The notes under the pieces: generated by a model
Told to the model about the DNA's origin: nothing
The model's input: only the letters and a program-made list of their open reading frames with translations
Databases searched by the model: none
NCBI GenBank assembly: GCA_963720775.1
Contig: CAVRGR010000006.1
Location: 992,001 to 1,056,000, forward strand
Reading direction: 5' to 3'
DNA: 64,000 nucleotides
From: JAENVT01 sp963720775
GTDB lineage: Bacteria > Actinomycetota > Acidimicrobiia > Acidimicrobiales > Ilumatobacteraceae
Shown: positions 52,562 to 62,137 of the stretch, one piece after another
How the letters are laid out: every line of letters begins with the position of its first letter
Position numbering within the stretch: the first letter of the stretch is position 1
Made by a program: the position numbers and the translations under genes

Positions 52562-53593
52562 GTGCAACTATTCGCCTTGGTGGATCAGCGCGAATCAGGC
52601 GGCTCGCAACTCGGAAGGCTTGGTTTCGGCTGCGTCAAACTCGGCAGCATGTCGCAGGGAGCGAGCGGCACGGCCGCCAAGCGGCTGGTCCGTGAGGCGA
52701 TCCATTCGGGTGTGACGTTCTTCGACACCGCCGATGCTTATGGTTCGGGAACCAGCGAGCGGATCCTCGGGACGTCCCTCGGATCCGACCGGAGCAGGGT
52801 GATCGTGGCGACCAAGGGTGGTTACATCTTCCGAGACCGGTCGGGCGCCGAGCGAGCTGCTCGGCGGTTCATCGCTCCGGTTCTGGGCGCAGTGAGATCC
52901 ATCCGGCCGGCCCGGCGCTCCGAGCCGACCCAAGGGTCGACATCGAGGATGGCATACGCAGCGCAGGACTTCACGCCGTCGTACCTCCGCAATGCCGTGG
53001 ACAGCAGCCTCCGCCGTCTACGAACCGACTACATCGACATCTACCAGCTCCATGGCCCGGCGAGCCTCTGCGCGGACGACACGATCGAACTGATGGTCGA
53101 GCTCGTACGGGTCGGAAAGATCCGAGAGTTCGGCGTCGGCCTCGAATCGCTGGACAACGCTCGGGCGTGGATGCAAGTGAAGCAGCTCTCCAGGCTGCAG
53201 GTGCCGTTCGGCATCCTCGACCCCGAGGCTCGCGACGCGGTGTTTCCCGACGCAGAACGAGCACGAGTGAAGCTGATCGCGCGGGGCATCTTCGGTAGCG
53301 GGCTCTTCAATGCGAACCCGTCACCCGGCGGCACGGATCCGAACGACGCCAAGCTCCACCTCGTGCAGTCTCTTCGCTCCCTCGCCGATTCCGTGGGTGC
53401 GACTCCGCATCAATTGGCGGTTTGGTGGGCGCTGGCCCAACCGTCGGTGACGACGATGCTCGTGGGGATCAACTCGATCGATCATCTCCGTTCCACGGTG
53501 AGGTACGCGACGACGGCACTTCCGCAACCGGGTCTCATCGATCGCATCGACGAGCTCATCGACGAGCATGCCGGACAAGGCAGCAGCGAATGA
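52562..53593 (+). CDS. Aldo/keto reductase
   Basis: A 343-residue (beta/alpha)8 NADPH-dependent oxidoreductase. The catalytic tetrad is visible: Asp and Tyr in TFFDTADAYGSGTSERIL, Lys in VIVATKGGYI and His in YIDIYQLHGP. A basic insert (about residues 98-125) precedes FTPSYLRNAVDSSLRRLRTD. GTG 52562 starts just before the LGRLGFGCVKLG strand. Its stop overlaps the GMC gene (ATGA). It probably reduces a sugar ketone or aldehyde in the surface-glycan pathway encoded downstream. Confidence 0.88.
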   Translation: MQLFALVDQRESGGSQLGRLGFGCVKLGSMSQGASGTAAKRLVREAIHSGVTFFDTADAYGSGTSERILGTSLGSDRSRVIVATKGGYIFRDRSGAERAARRFIAPVLGAVRSIRPARRSEPTQGSTSRMAYAAQDFTPSYLRNAVDSSLRRLRTDYIDIYQLHGPASLCADDTIELMVELVRVGKIREFGVGLESLDNARAWMQVKQLSRLQVPFGILDPEARDAVFPDAERARVKLIARGIFGSGLFNANPSPGGTDPNDAKLHLVQSLRSLADSVGATPHQLAVWWALAQPSVTTMLVGINSIDHLRSTVRYATTALPQPGLIDRIDELIDEHAGQGSSE

Positions 53594-55077
53594 GCGGTGC
53601 CGATGTCGTGGTGATCGGAAGCGGGCCATGTGCGGCCATGGCCGCGACGGAGCTCGTCGGGCGGGGGCTGAACGTGACGATGCTCGACGCCGGCAAGCGC
53701 GCGGCCCGCGGCGTGATCGTCCGCGCCAGGGGAAAGACACTTTTCAGGTGGGCGGAGCCGAAACTGCTGCGGACGGATCGCCATCGCGCCGTGGGCGACC
53801 CGACTGCCGAGTGGAAGACCAGCCTCACGCAGGGTGGATTGTCGAACTACTGGACGTCGGCGGTTCCCCGGTTCACCCCGCAGGACTTCACCGACGGTGC
53901 TGCTGTCGACGAACGGTTCATGTGGCCGATCGATTACGACGATCTCGTTCCGTTCTACGAACGAGCTGAGCGAGCGCTCGTAGTCACGTCCGGCACCGAC
54001 TTCGTCAACGTGCCCAGCAACGTCCGGCGTTATGACGCACGACTACCCGCCGACTGGCAGGCCCTGTGTGATCAGGCCGCTGCTCGGGGTATCGGGATGT
54101 CAGCCATGCCGATGGCCAACGGCAAGCCATGGATGTTGGCCCCGCGCAGCACAGGCTTCAACAGCTACCACTGCATCGTGAAGGAACTGCTTCGTGAGCC
54201 CGGCTTTCGTTTGATCCGATCAGCGATGGCGCGGCGAATTCGATGGAACGCGGCCGCCGGTCGCGCTGATGCCGTGGAATACGTCGACACGGCGACGGGC
54301 AACACCAAGACGATCGAGGCGGATGCCATCGTTGTCGCTGCCGGGTCGCTCGATTCGACGCAGATCCTGTTGCGCTCCGTGTCTGTGGACTTTCCCGACG
54401 GATTGGGCGACGTCCACGGACTGCTCGGTCACTACCTGCACGACCACCCTCGTGAGTGGTGGCCGGTTGATGTCTCCCGGAAGCTGACCGCGCTGACTCA
54501 CCCGGTCTACATCTCGCGGGGTCCCTACGACGCCGCTCAACCGCTGAAGGGATCCAGCATGACCATCGGTCTCGCGAACAACCGAGTCGAGCGGCTTCGT
54601 TCCATGTACGGAGGAACGACCGGCAGCTTCGGTGTTCAGGTCTTCGGCACGATCATCCCGCGCGAGGATTCGACCGTCTCGATCGACGGTACAGCCGACT
54701 CGGATCTCGATGCACCCGTGGCGATCTCGATTCGGTACGAGGAGAGCGCCGTGCGCGACATGGAAACGGCGCGGGATCGTTTCCGGCAGATCTTCGCGGA
54801 TCTCGGCGTTGCGGCCGAGCCGCGTGGGCCGTTCCACGAGCTGACCCCTGGTTCGTCGGTTCACTACGGCGGCACCATCCGAATGCACGCCTCCCCGGAG
54901 TTCGGCATCCTCGATTCCTGGAACCGGCTGCACGCCGTGCCGAACGTGGTGGTATGCGACGCGAGTTGTTTCACGACAGGTCCGGAGAAGAACCCGACGC
55001 TGACCGCGATGGCCATTGCCGCACGAGCCGGTCATCACCTCGCCGACCAGCTGACCTCGGGATCGGGGCGGCGATGA
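53590..55077 (+). CDS. GMC-family FAD oxidoreductase
   Basis: 495 residues. FAD-binding ADVVVIGSGPCAAMAATELV at the N-terminus, SLTQGGLSNYWTSAVPRF in the middle, and the C-terminal GMC block with active-site His (GSSVHYGGTIRM) and Asn (EKNPTLTAMAIAAR). ATG 53590 overlaps the aldo/keto reductase stop. GMC enzymes oxidise alcohols, and short members occur in polysaccharide gene clusters where they act on sugar hydroxyls. Pairing with a reductase suggests an oxidation/reduction (epimerising) pair, which is inference. Confidence 0.87.
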   Translation: MSGADVVVIGSGPCAAMAATELVGRGLNVTMLDAGKRAARGVIVRARGKTLFRWAEPKLLRTDRHRAVGDPTAEWKTSLTQGGLSNYWTSAVPRFTPQDFTDGAAVDERFMWPIDYDDLVPFYERAERALVVTSGTDFVNVPSNVRRYDARLPADWQALCDQAAARGIGMSAMPMANGKPWMLAPRSTGFNSYHCIVKELLREPGFRLIRSAMARRIRWNAAAGRADAVEYVDTATGNTKTIEADAIVVAAGSLDSTQILLRSVSVDFPDGLGDVHGLLGHYLHDHPREWWPVDVSRKLTALTHPVYISRGPYDAAQPLKGSSMTIGLANNRVERLRSMYGGTTGSFGVQVFGTIIPREDSTVSIDGTADSDLDAPVAISIRYEESAVRDMETARDRFRQIFADLGVAAEPRGPFHELTPGSSVHYGGTIRMHASPEFGILDSWNRLHAVPNVVVCDASCFTTGPEKNPTLTAMAIAARAGHHLADQLTSGSGRR

Positions 55078-55148
55078 TCGGTCGATCTTCAGTCGGAACG
55101 GTGCTTCATAGGTTCAACTGCGACGGACGTACGGTATGGTGCCGAGCC

Positions 55149-56390
55149 ATGTCACGTGCCGCGACTGCTCGGCGTCTTGCTCTGCTGACGGCGCTGTGCT
55201 TCTCGGCCGTCGCGTGCGGGCAAGCAGGAACCGGCCTCCCTGCAGGAAGCCCGGTGACGTTCTCCGAACCCGGCATCTCGATCCCGGGTGTCGACACGAT
55301 CCCCCCGGTGGGTTCGCTTTCTACCGTGCCTACTGCGGACTCCTCGCCGACCGAGACCACCCTGCCGCCTCCACCTGCCGGCGTGACTGCCGGGAGCACC
55401 TGGGCGACTGCCACCGAGGGCATCGCCGGTCTCGCTTCCGAATGCGGCAACCTGTCTCGGGTGGTGACGCGACCGGATCAGGACATGATGGTCGTGGCCG
55501 TCGCCCAGCAGGGCCTGTGGACGAGTACCGGCGGTGTCGACACCTGGTCGAGACTCGGAACGGGTGGCGGCTCGGCGGCGATCACCAATCGCGCAACGAG
55601 GATCATCTTCGACCCGACGAATCCGAAGACCTTCTGGGAGAGCGGCATCTACAACGGCGGTGGCGTTTACCGCACCGACGACAACGGCGTGACGTTCCGC
55701 CAGCTGGGCGACATCTCGCACATCGAATCGCTGAGCATCGACTTCAGCGACCCGTTCCGCAAGACGCTCTTGGCGACGAAGCACGAGAGCAACCAGACCT
55801 TCAGGTCGACCGATGGTGGTCAGACCTGGCAAGACATCTCCAGCGACCTGCCGGCCGACATCGGCTTTGCGACTGGGCCCGTGGTGATCGATGCACAGAC
55901 GTTTCTACTCGGAACCAGCAACAGCACGGCGTCCAGGTTGTTGCGCAGCACAGACGCCGGGGCGACCTGGGCCACGGCCTACGACGCGGGCGTCGATGGG
56001 AACCCGCTGCGTGCCCAATCGGACGGCACGTTGTACTGGATGCTCGAGCGCATCAACGGGATCATCGTCAGTCACGACAACGGCCAGACGTGGGAGCTCA
56101 TCAGCCCGAAGACCTTGGAGCTGCCGACGGGTACGTCCGTGTCGCTGGTCGAACTGCCGAACGGCGATCTCGCATCGTTCGGCACGGCCAAGGTGGTCGT
56201 CTCCGCCGATCACGGTGCCTCCTGGGTTCCGGTAGGTCCGGCGATCCCGATCACCCCGTTCGGAATGGCCTACTCCACCTTCCGCAAGGCGTTGTACATC
56301 TGGCAGTTCGACTGTGATCAGGCGCTTGCCAACAATCCGATCAAGACGGATTCGATCATTCGTCTGGACTTCGACGTCGCCACTCCGTAA
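55149..56390 (+). CDS. Asp-box (sialidase-like beta-propeller) lipoprotein
   Basis: 413 residues. The signal peptide ends at a lipobox (LALLTALCFSAVAC, lipidated C23), followed by a Pro/Thr linker to about residue 80 and a beta-propeller with repeated Asp-boxes: STDGGQTW, STDAGATW, SHDNGQTW and SADHGASW. The fold is that of sialidase/BNR-repeat and photosystem-assembly-like proteins; the catalytic Arg triad of sialidases is not evident, so it may only bind glycan. It is anchored on the cell surface and abuts the UGM-like gene tail to tail with no gap. Confidence 0.85.
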   Translation: MSRAATARRLALLTALCFSAVACGQAGTGLPAGSPVTFSEPGISIPGVDTIPPVGSLSTVPTADSSPTETTLPPPPAGVTAGSTWATATEGIAGLASECGNLSRVVTRPDQDMMVVAVAQQGLWTSTGGVDTWSRLGTGGGSAAITNRATRIIFDPTNPKTFWESGIYNGGGVYRTDDNGVTFRQLGDISHIESLSIDFSDPFRKTLLATKHESNQTFRSTDGGQTWQDISSDLPADIGFATGPVVIDAQTFLLGTSNSTASRLLRSTDAGATWATAYDAGVDGNPLRAQSDGTLYWMLERINGIIVSHDNGQTWELISPKTLELPTGTSVSLVELPNGDLASFGTAKVVVSADHGASWVPVGPAIPITPFGMAYSTFRKALYIWQFDCDQALANNPIKTDSIIRLDFDVATP

Positions 56391-57797
56391 TCAGGAGATG
56401 ACTGCCCGAGCCTCTTCGCCGGGCAGCAGCGCCCAGGTGGTCTCGGGCTCGTCGTTGACCAGGCGGTTGACCACCTCGACCCCCATCATCACCGAGTGAT
56501 CGGTGTTGCCGATCTCGTAGCGCCACGCTCCGAACCGGCCGCGTGAGAAGACGTCGTGCGCGGCGAGCCATGGCTGGATGACAGCAAGTGCGGCGTCGCG
56601 TCCGAGCGTGGGAACGGGGTAGGAGTAAGGCACGCGCAGGAGCTGACGGCTGACGATCTTGGTGTCGGCCTGCTCACGGGTGAGCAGTTGGCAGGAAACC
56701 ATGCCGTCGATCGTTCGCTCGATGACGTCGTCCGGATCCTCGGACTTGTACGGAGACACCGACACCTCCGCCAGCAGCGAGAAGTGATCCGGTCCGGGGG
56801 TCATCTGCGGCGAGTAGTTCGACAGGTAGGTCACCCGATAGAACGGCGAATCGGATTCCGGGAAGTACATCCAGCACTTGGTGCTCGGGCAGGGTTCGGC
56901 AACCCCGATCCCCACGAACATGCCTGCCGTGTAGTGCAAGCCGCTCAAGGCAGCTTTCACGTGATCGGGGCACTGCGGAATCAACGGAAGCAGCTCCGTC
57001 AGCGGCATGGTGCTGACCAACTGGTCGTACGACGTCGCCTCGCCGTCGGAGAAGGTGACGACCTTGCTGTCCACATCGACCGAGACGACGTTCTTGCCGA
57101 AGTCGATGGGCTTCGGCAGCGATTCGGCGATGCGCTCATAGAGCATTCCGGTACCGAGCAGTGGGAACTTGAACTTGTTGTTCGGACCCCAGCTGACGTC
57201 ATCGCGGTCGTCGAGAAGGTTCTGCAGGATTCTGCGCACATCGACCGTGGGCACTCGGTCGCCCTGCCAACTGGTGCCCATCATCTCCAGCGGGTGGGCC
57301 CAGACCTTGAAGTTGTACGGCCGCATGAAGTGCTCGGCGATGCCCTCGCCGAAGACCGCGGTGATGTAGGCGTCGAACGTGTCTTTGGGCCCAGGCGTTC
57401 GCTGGGCGTCGATGATGCCCATGATGCATTCCATGAACACGTCCGGCGGAAGCCGGTGGATGTTGTTCTGGAAGGGATAGGGCACAAAGCGACCGTGCAA
57501 CCACACCCACGCCTCGCGCATGTGCTCGTCGAAGTCGTCGCGCAGCATCTTGTCGACCAGATCGTCGAAGTAGCCGTAGTGGCTGAACATGACGTGACCA
57601 CCGTGATCCCAGATGAACCCATGGGCGTCGACCACGCTCGAGGCCAACCCGCCTACGTGGTCGGTGCGCTCGAAGACGTTCCAGTCCTGGTGGCCGAGCT
57701 CGGCGAGGCGGTACGCGGCGCCGAGGCCCGTAGGACCTGCGCCGAGGATGACGATGCGGCGCGACGTCACGTCTGCCTGGGATCCAGTCTCTGCCAT
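56391..57797 (-). CDS. UDP-galactopyranose mutase/protoporphyrinogen oxidase-like FAD enzyme
   Basis: 468 residues of the amine-oxidase-type flavoenzyme superfamily. FAD motif RIVILGAGPTGLGAAYRLAE near residue 14, the second Gly-rich strand VGGLASSVVDAHGFIWDHGG, HGRFVPYPFQNNIHRLPPD (UGM-like substrate loop) and a C-terminal GRFGAWRYEIGNTDHSVMMG. The layout matches proteins of surface polysaccharide clusters that rearrange or oxidise nucleotide sugars. It is the only flavoenzyme of this type here. Function as a nucleotide-sugar mutase is likely but unproven. Confidence 0.82.
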   Translation of the reverse strand: MAETGSQADVTSRRIVILGAGPTGLGAAYRLAELGHQDWNVFERTDHVGGLASSVVDAHGFIWDHGGHVMFSHYGYFDDLVDKMLRDDFDEHMREAWVWLHGRFVPYPFQNNIHRLPPDVFMECIMGIIDAQRTPGPKDTFDAYITAVFGEGIAEHFMRPYNFKVWAHPLEMMGTSWQGDRVPTVDVRRILQNLLDDRDDVSWGPNNKFKFPLLGTGMLYERIAESLPKPIDFGKNVVSVDVDSKVVTFSDGEATSYDQLVSTMPLTELLPLIPQCPDHVKAALSGLHYTAGMFVGIGVAEPCPSTKCWMYFPESDSPFYRVTYLSNYSPQMTPGPDHFSLLAEVSVSPYKSEDPDDVIERTIDGMVSCQLLTREQADTKIVSRQLLRVPYSYPVPTLGRDAALAVIQPWLAAHDVFSRGRFGAWRYEIGNTDHSVMMGVEVVNRLVNDEPETTWALLPGEEARAVIS

Positions 57798-57854
57798 GTT
57801 GCTCCTGTGCCGCTCCCGTCAAGCCGTGCCGAAACCTGTTCCAAGCTAGCGAGC

Positions 57855-58424
57855 TCAGGGCGCGCCGACACCCTCCGCGACAACCTTGACGAAATCCACA
57901 GAGTTCAGTTGGCGCCTTTCGACCTGCAGCCACTGCAGCGCACCGGCGATGATCAAACCGATGCCCGACAACTCGATGACCGTGTTCACACGCACCTCGC
58001 CGCCGAGCGACAGCACCTTGTCGACGTAGTGGAACGATGCTGCTCTGATCATGACGAACAGCACCAGCATCGCCAACCCACCGATCGCGAGGACGACGCG
58101 CGAGAACACGCGGCGCAGCCAGATCACCAGGCCGGCCGTGGCAAGGAGGCCGACGGACGACATTGCTGCGATGAAGTCGAGCTGGTATCGGCGCCGGTCG
58201 GAGTACCACCCGTTCGCGTAGGCCCGATTGCGCAGCTTCTGGATCAGCAACGTCTGCAGGTCGAGTAGCTTGTCGATGCCGAGGAGCACCATCGTCACCG
58301 CGATCAGCAGCCACAGCTGCTTCATGGCTCGTTGGTCGCGGCTGGCACGATGGTTGATGGCGGCGAAGCGTCGCTCGCCGTCGCCCGCGGCGCGGAACGC
58401 TTGCATCGAGAGCGCTGCCGCCAC
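57855..58424 (-). CDS. Membrane protein in glycan cluster (N-terminus frameshifted)
   Basis: Hydrophobic protein with three to four helices, among them QLWLLIAVTMVLLGIDKLLD, VGLLATAGLVIWLRRVFSRV, VLAIGGLAMLVLFVMIRAA and IELSGIGLIIAGALQWLQV. GTG 58424 is the first start in frame, but in-frame sequence upstream is protein-like (RWRLGVADPTAFGWLTIAAY) and includes another helix. Adding one C to the run at 58487-58489 would place it under ATG 58492. The true protein then has about 212 residues. Function unknown; likely linked to the dioxygenase or glycosyltransferases next to it. Confidence 0.7.
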   Translation of the reverse strand: MAAALSMQAFRAAGDGERRFAAINHRASRDQRAMKQLWLLIAVTMVLLGIDKLLDLQTLLIQKLRNRAYANGWYSDRRRYQLDFIAAMSSVGLLATAGLVIWLRRVFSRVVLAIGGLAMLVLFVMIRAASFHYVDKVLSLGGEVRVNTVIELSGIGLIIAGALQWLQVERRQLNSVDFVKVVAEGVGAP

Positions 58425-58498
58425 GACGTACGCAGCGATCGTCAGCCAGCCGAAAGCCGTCGGATCAGCGACGCCGAGGCGCCAGCGGGCATCCGCTG

Positions 58499-59305
58499 CT
58501 AGAACGACGAATACCCCTTGTTTCCTCGGAGCGATTTCACGAATCGATACGCCGAGTAGCTGAAGGGTGCGGCGACGAACACCCGTTCGCGGAGCCTTCC
58601 GGCGCGACTGGTGTTGAACCAGTTCGGGTAGAAGAACAACTTGCCGTCGTGCACGAGGAACGGATCGCCGTCGGGGGCGCTCTTCTCACCGAACGTCAAC
58701 GACATCATCGCCCGCGGGGTGGTGCTCTTGTTGGGCATGCCGCGGTGCCAGAGCATGGACTTGCGTACCAGGATGTCGCCGCGCTGCAGGGGCAGCCGGG
58801 TGGTGAGCCGATACTTGCGCTGCAGCGCGTACTGCCAGAACTTGTAGAACCTGCGGTGTGTGCCCGGGAGCACGTCGATGGCCCCGTTGACCAGGTCGGT
58901 GTCGACGACCGCGATGTTGACGATCAAGAAGTCGTCGGTGTACAAGCCGTCCATGTGGTAGTGCTGCGGGTGGCTCCTGGGCAGATTGAAGTTGAGCGTC
59001 GCCCGTACGGCGTTCGAGACCCCGGGCCTCAGGTCGTGGATGACCTCGACGAGCCCTGCTGCGGCGATCTCGTCGTAGAAGAATCGTGACGTCTCGCCCG
59101 GGAAGCAGTTGAGATGACCGCTGTAGCTCCCACCGCCGCTGAACTTCTCGGCTCGGTCGTACTCGGCGAGGATCGTCTCGTTGAACTCGGCAACGCGCTC
59201 TTTCGACACGACACCGCGTAGCACTGCATACCCGTCCTCGTCGAGACCTCGCCTCAGTTCGGCGATATCAGCCGACGACAGCACCTTCACCCCGTCCATG
59301 TTCAC
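58499..59305 (-). CDS. Phytanoyl-CoA dioxygenase (PhyH)-family protein
   Basis: 268 residues. The 2-oxoglutarate/Fe(II) site is H117-x-D119 (HYHMDGLY) with distal H187 (LWHRGMP) and an Arg for 2-oxoglutarate (R198 in TPRAMMSL). GTG 59305 overlaps the glycosyltransferase stop as GTGA; ATG 59299 with a GAGAGG site is the alternative. PhyH enzymes hydroxylate small molecules or glycan/lipid parts. Here it lies in a glycosyltransferase operon, so a sugar or polymer hydroxylation is plausible. Confidence 0.87.
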   Translation of the reverse strand: MNMDGVKVLSSADIAELRRGLDEDGYAVLRGVVSKERVAEFNETILAEYDRAEKFSGGGSYSGHLNCFPGETSRFFYDEIAAAGLVEVIHDLRPGVSNAVRATLNFNLPRSHPQHYHMDGLYTDDFLIVNIAVVDTDLVNGAIDVLPGTHRRFYKFWQYALQRKYRLTTRLPLQRGDILVRKSMLWHRGMPNKSTTPRAMMSLTFGEKSAPDGDPFLVHDGKLFFYPNWFNTSRAGRLRERVFVAAPFSYSAYRFVKSLRGNKGYSSF

Positions 59306-60519
59306 CTCTCACCCGTCCCGGTTCGATAAAACGCTAACAGCCTGTATACCGCCTCGCAGCCTCGCGCCATACGTTCGATCGTAAAGGTTTCGGCTCGTTC
59401 ACGCCCGTGCCGACCCATCTCGGCGCGGCGCTGTGGATCGTTGACGCATGCCAGCAGGTTGTCGGCCAGGGCGCGGTCGTCGCCGGGTCGTGAGAGCAGG
59501 CCATCGCTTCCGCTTTCGACAACCTCCGGAGTGCCGCCACTGTCGAGGGCGACGACTGGCAGCTCCATCGACATGGCTTCCAGGTAGACGAGCCCGAACG
59601 GTTCGAACCGCGAAGGCATGGCAAAGATGTCGGCTGCCGCCATCAGCGCGGGCACGTCGGGCCGTTGCCCGGTGAACACCACGCGGTCGGCGATGCCGAG
59701 ATCGGCAGCGAGCTGCTTCAGCGTCGCCAGGTAACCAGGCTCGAACTCGCGCCCGACGACGAGCAGGCGAACATCGGGGCGCGTCTCATGAACCACGGCA
59801 ACGGCCCGGATCAACTCGCTCGGGCCTTTCGCGGGAAAGAGTCGGCACACCGTGATCACAACGGTGTCGGTTGCGGCGAAGCCGAACTCCGCCCGCCGAT
59901 CGTCTCGCCCCAGCCGAGGAGTCCATTCGGAGGTGTCGATGGCGTTGACCACGACGTGAACCCGGCTCTCGTCGATTCCCGCCGAACGAAGCGTGGAGCC
60001 GACGTACTCGGAGATGGCGATGAGCCCGTCCGCTCGTTTCATCGCCCGTTGCAACCGTTCGCTCATCCACGACGCGTCGAAACCTACGTGGGCGTGGATC
60101 AGGCAACGTGCCCGCGTGTATCGAGCGAGCGCGACGCTGGCAGAAGCGTCGCGCGGCCGATCGGTGGTGTGGATGACGGCAATGTTGTGACGCCGGATGT
60201 ACAGCAGCAAACGAACGAGGCTGAACAGTGACGGCACTGCCGAGAACGCTGTGCGAACCCGCCCGAACCGCCCGAAGCTCGACCGTTCACGGCCGAAGTC
60301 GATGGGGACGAGGTGGATGTCAGGGATCGATCGGACGGCCGCAAACGTGGGAGTCGGGGCGTCGGCGCGACCAAAGGCGCAGGCGACGTGCACGGCGATG
60401 CTGCCCTTGTCGAGCCCTCCGATTATCTGGCTCTGCACAAAGGTGTCGGCGCCCAGGGGTGGTTGCGTAGCGCTGTGGATGAACAGAACGCCGAGCTTGT
60501 CGTCGTTGCCCACCCGCAC
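59302..60519 (-). CDS. Glycosyltransferase family 4 (GT-B)
   Basis: 405 residues with the GT4 retaining fold: N-terminal LGVLFIHSATQPPLGADTFV, ADGLIAISEYVGSTLRSAGI, VVNAIDTSEW, the CRLFPAKGPSEL donor-site region and the EPFGLVYLEAMSMELPVVAL EX7E motif. It transfers a sugar from a nucleotide donor to a lipid-linked or surface glycan at the cytoplasmic membrane face. It is the first gene of the GT4-PhyH-membrane protein unit and divergent from the GT2 gene with a 56-base gap. Confidence 0.9.
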   Translation of the reverse strand: MRVGNDDKLGVLFIHSATQPPLGADTFVQSQIIGGLDKGSIAVHVACAFGRADAPTPTFAAVRSIPDIHLVPIDFGRERSSFGRFGRVRTAFSAVPSLFSLVRLLLYIRRHNIAVIHTTDRPRDASASVALARYTRARCLIHAHVGFDASWMSERLQRAMKRADGLIAISEYVGSTLRSAGIDESRVHVVVNAIDTSEWTPRLGRDDRRAEFGFAATDTVVITVCRLFPAKGPSELIRAVAVVHETRPDVRLLVVGREFEPGYLATLKQLAADLGIADRVVFTGQRPDVPALMAAADIFAMPSRFEPFGLVYLEAMSMELPVVALDSGGTPEVVESGSDGLLSRPGDDRALADNLLACVNDPQRRAEMGRHGRERAETFTIERMARGCEAVYRLLAFYRTGTGER

Positions 60520-60575
60520 CTTGGCAAGGTTACAAGCCCGCGGATTGGCAGGCCCAACCCGTAGAATCCCGAGCC

Positions 60576-61553
60576 GTGGTTGCCATCCCCGCGATCAGCG
60601 TCGTGGTTCCCACGTTCAACCGACTTCCACGGCTGAAACAGGTGCTGGAAGCGCTCGCCCAGCAGAGCCTCGACAACGGATTGTTCGAGGTCATCGTCGT
60701 GTCCGATGGCTCGACGGACGGCACCGACGAGTTCCTCGCCGGCCCCACGCCGTTGCCCATTGTGCACGTTCGCCAGGACAACGCCGGTCCCGGCGCGGCG
60801 AGGAACCATGGCGTGCAACTCGCGAGAGCTCGCCTGGTGCTCTTCATCGACGACGACGTGGTCGCCACGCCGACGCTTGTGGAGCAGCACTTGCGTGCTC
60901 ACGGCGACTCGGCGTCGACCGTCGTCATCGGGCCGATGTCGAACGCACCCGGGTTCAAGTACACCCCGTGGGTCGCCTGGGAGCAAGCGAAGCTCTACAA
61001 GCAGTATCGAGCGATGCACGACGGTGTGTACGCCGCGTCGTTTCGCCAGTTCTACACCGGCAACGCGTCGGTGCCGCGGGAGTTGTTCCTCGAAGCCGGC
61101 GGGTTCGACACCACGTTCCGCCGCGCCGAGGACATCGAGCTCTCCTACCGCCTCGACCAGCTCGGCGCGACGTTCATCTTCGACGAGACCGCGATCGCTC
61201 ACCACTTCGCGGAGCGCTCGTTCGCCTCGTGGCTCGCCGCCGCCGACGCGTACGGCCGCAACGATGTCATGTTCGCACGCGATCACGACCAGCGCTGGTT
61301 GCTGCCGGCGCTGGCTTCCGAGTTCAAGGAGCGCAGTATGTTCACCCGGTTCCTGGTTCGCGTGTGCATGACGAGGCCGCGCCTGGCGGCGTTCACATCG
61401 CGCTCGCTCAAAGCAGTCGGCGGCGCGCAGTGGATGGTTCCAAAGGTCGCCAGCCTGGCCCTGAGCGGTCTCTACGGGCTCACGTACTACCGCAGCGCTG
61501 GAGCGGAGTATGGCGACCCCGCCGAGTTTCGCGCCTTGTTGTTCGCGCCTTAG
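60576..61553 (+). CDS. Glycosyltransferase family 2 (GT-A)
   Basis: 325 residues. GT-A motifs are ISVVVPTFNRLPRLKQVLEA, FEVIVVSDGSTDGTDEFL, QDNAGPGAARNHG and the metal-binding LVLFIDDDVVATP (DXD-type). The acceptor region includes GNASVPRELFLEAGGFDTTF and RAEDIELSYRLDQLG. GTG 60576 lies about nine bases after a TAGAAT -10 element (60562-60567), so the mRNA may be leaderless. It overlaps the acyltransferase gene's end by four bases on the opposite strand. It adds one sugar to the glycan made by this cluster. Confidence 0.9.
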   Translation: MVAIPAISVVVPTFNRLPRLKQVLEALAQQSLDNGLFEVIVVSDGSTDGTDEFLAGPTPLPIVHVRQDNAGPGAARNHGVQLARARLVLFIDDDVVATPTLVEQHLRAHGDSASTVVIGPMSNAPGFKYTPWVAWEQAKLYKQYRAMHDGVYAASFRQFYTGNASVPRELFLEAGGFDTTFRRAEDIELSYRLDQLGATFIFDETAIAHHFAERSFASWLAAADAYGRNDVMFARDHDQRWLLPALASEFKERSMFTRFLVRVCMTRPRLAAFTSRSLKAVGGAQWMVPKVASLALSGLYGLTYYRSAGAEYGDPAEFRALLFAP

Positions 61554-62098
61554 TTCGTCTCCAAGGCGCGCACCACACGAGCCGGCACGCCGGCCACCAT
61601 CGTGTTGGCGGCTACCGGCTTGTTGACCACGGCTCCGGCGGCAACGATCGCGCCCGGGCCAATGGTCACTCCCGGTAGCACCGTTGTCCTGGCGCCGATC
61701 CAGGCACCGTCGCCGACTACGACCGGCAGACCTACGAGGGGCCCGGCGCGGTACCGAGACGGTCCGAGCTCGTGGGTGTTGGTCAGGATCATCACCCCTT
61801 GACCCAAAGCGACGTTGTTGCCGATCGTGATCGCCGCCGACGCATCGAGCACGCACGAATCGTTGATCCAACAGTTGGCGCCGATCCGGATGCGACGCGC
61901 CGGTCGCCCTCCACCGTGCACCGAAAGGGTTCCCCCGATCGTGGTGGCGGGTCCGATCGACACACCCGCCAGGCGGAGGATCTTCGTCCTCAGGCGATTC
62001 CCGACCAGCGGTGGAATGAAGCCGATCAACAATCGTCCGATGACGAAGCGCAGGTCGAAGTTGGCCACCTCTTCGCGGAGGTCCTTCTCGAGGGTCAC
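61550..62098 (-). CDS. Left-handed beta-helix (hexapeptide) acyltransferase
   Basis: 182 residues with a trimeric LbH fold: repeated [LIV]-G-x4 hexapeptides (IRIGANCWINDSCVLDASAA, ITIGNNVALGQGVMILTNTH), then VVVGDGAWIGARTTVLPGVT, IGPGAIVAAGAVVNKPVAAN. The catalytic His is in TNTHELG and the family ending MVAGVPARVVR is present. It transfers an acetyl or other acyl group to a sugar, most likely O-acetylating the surface glycan of this cluster. Homologues include maltose O-acetyltransferase and WcaB/F-type enzymes. Confidence 0.9.
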   Translation of the reverse strand: MTLEKDLREEVANFDLRFVIGRLLIGFIPPLVGNRLRTKILRLAGVSIGPATTIGGTLSVHGGGRPARRIRIGANCWINDSCVLDASAAITIGNNVALGQGVMILTNTHELGPSRYRAGPLVGLPVVVGDGAWIGARTTVLPGVTIGPGAIVAAGAVVNKPVAANTMVAGVPARVVRALETN

Positions 62099-62137
62099 GG
62101 CATCACCATAGGTGCACGATCGGGATCCGAGCCGAGG

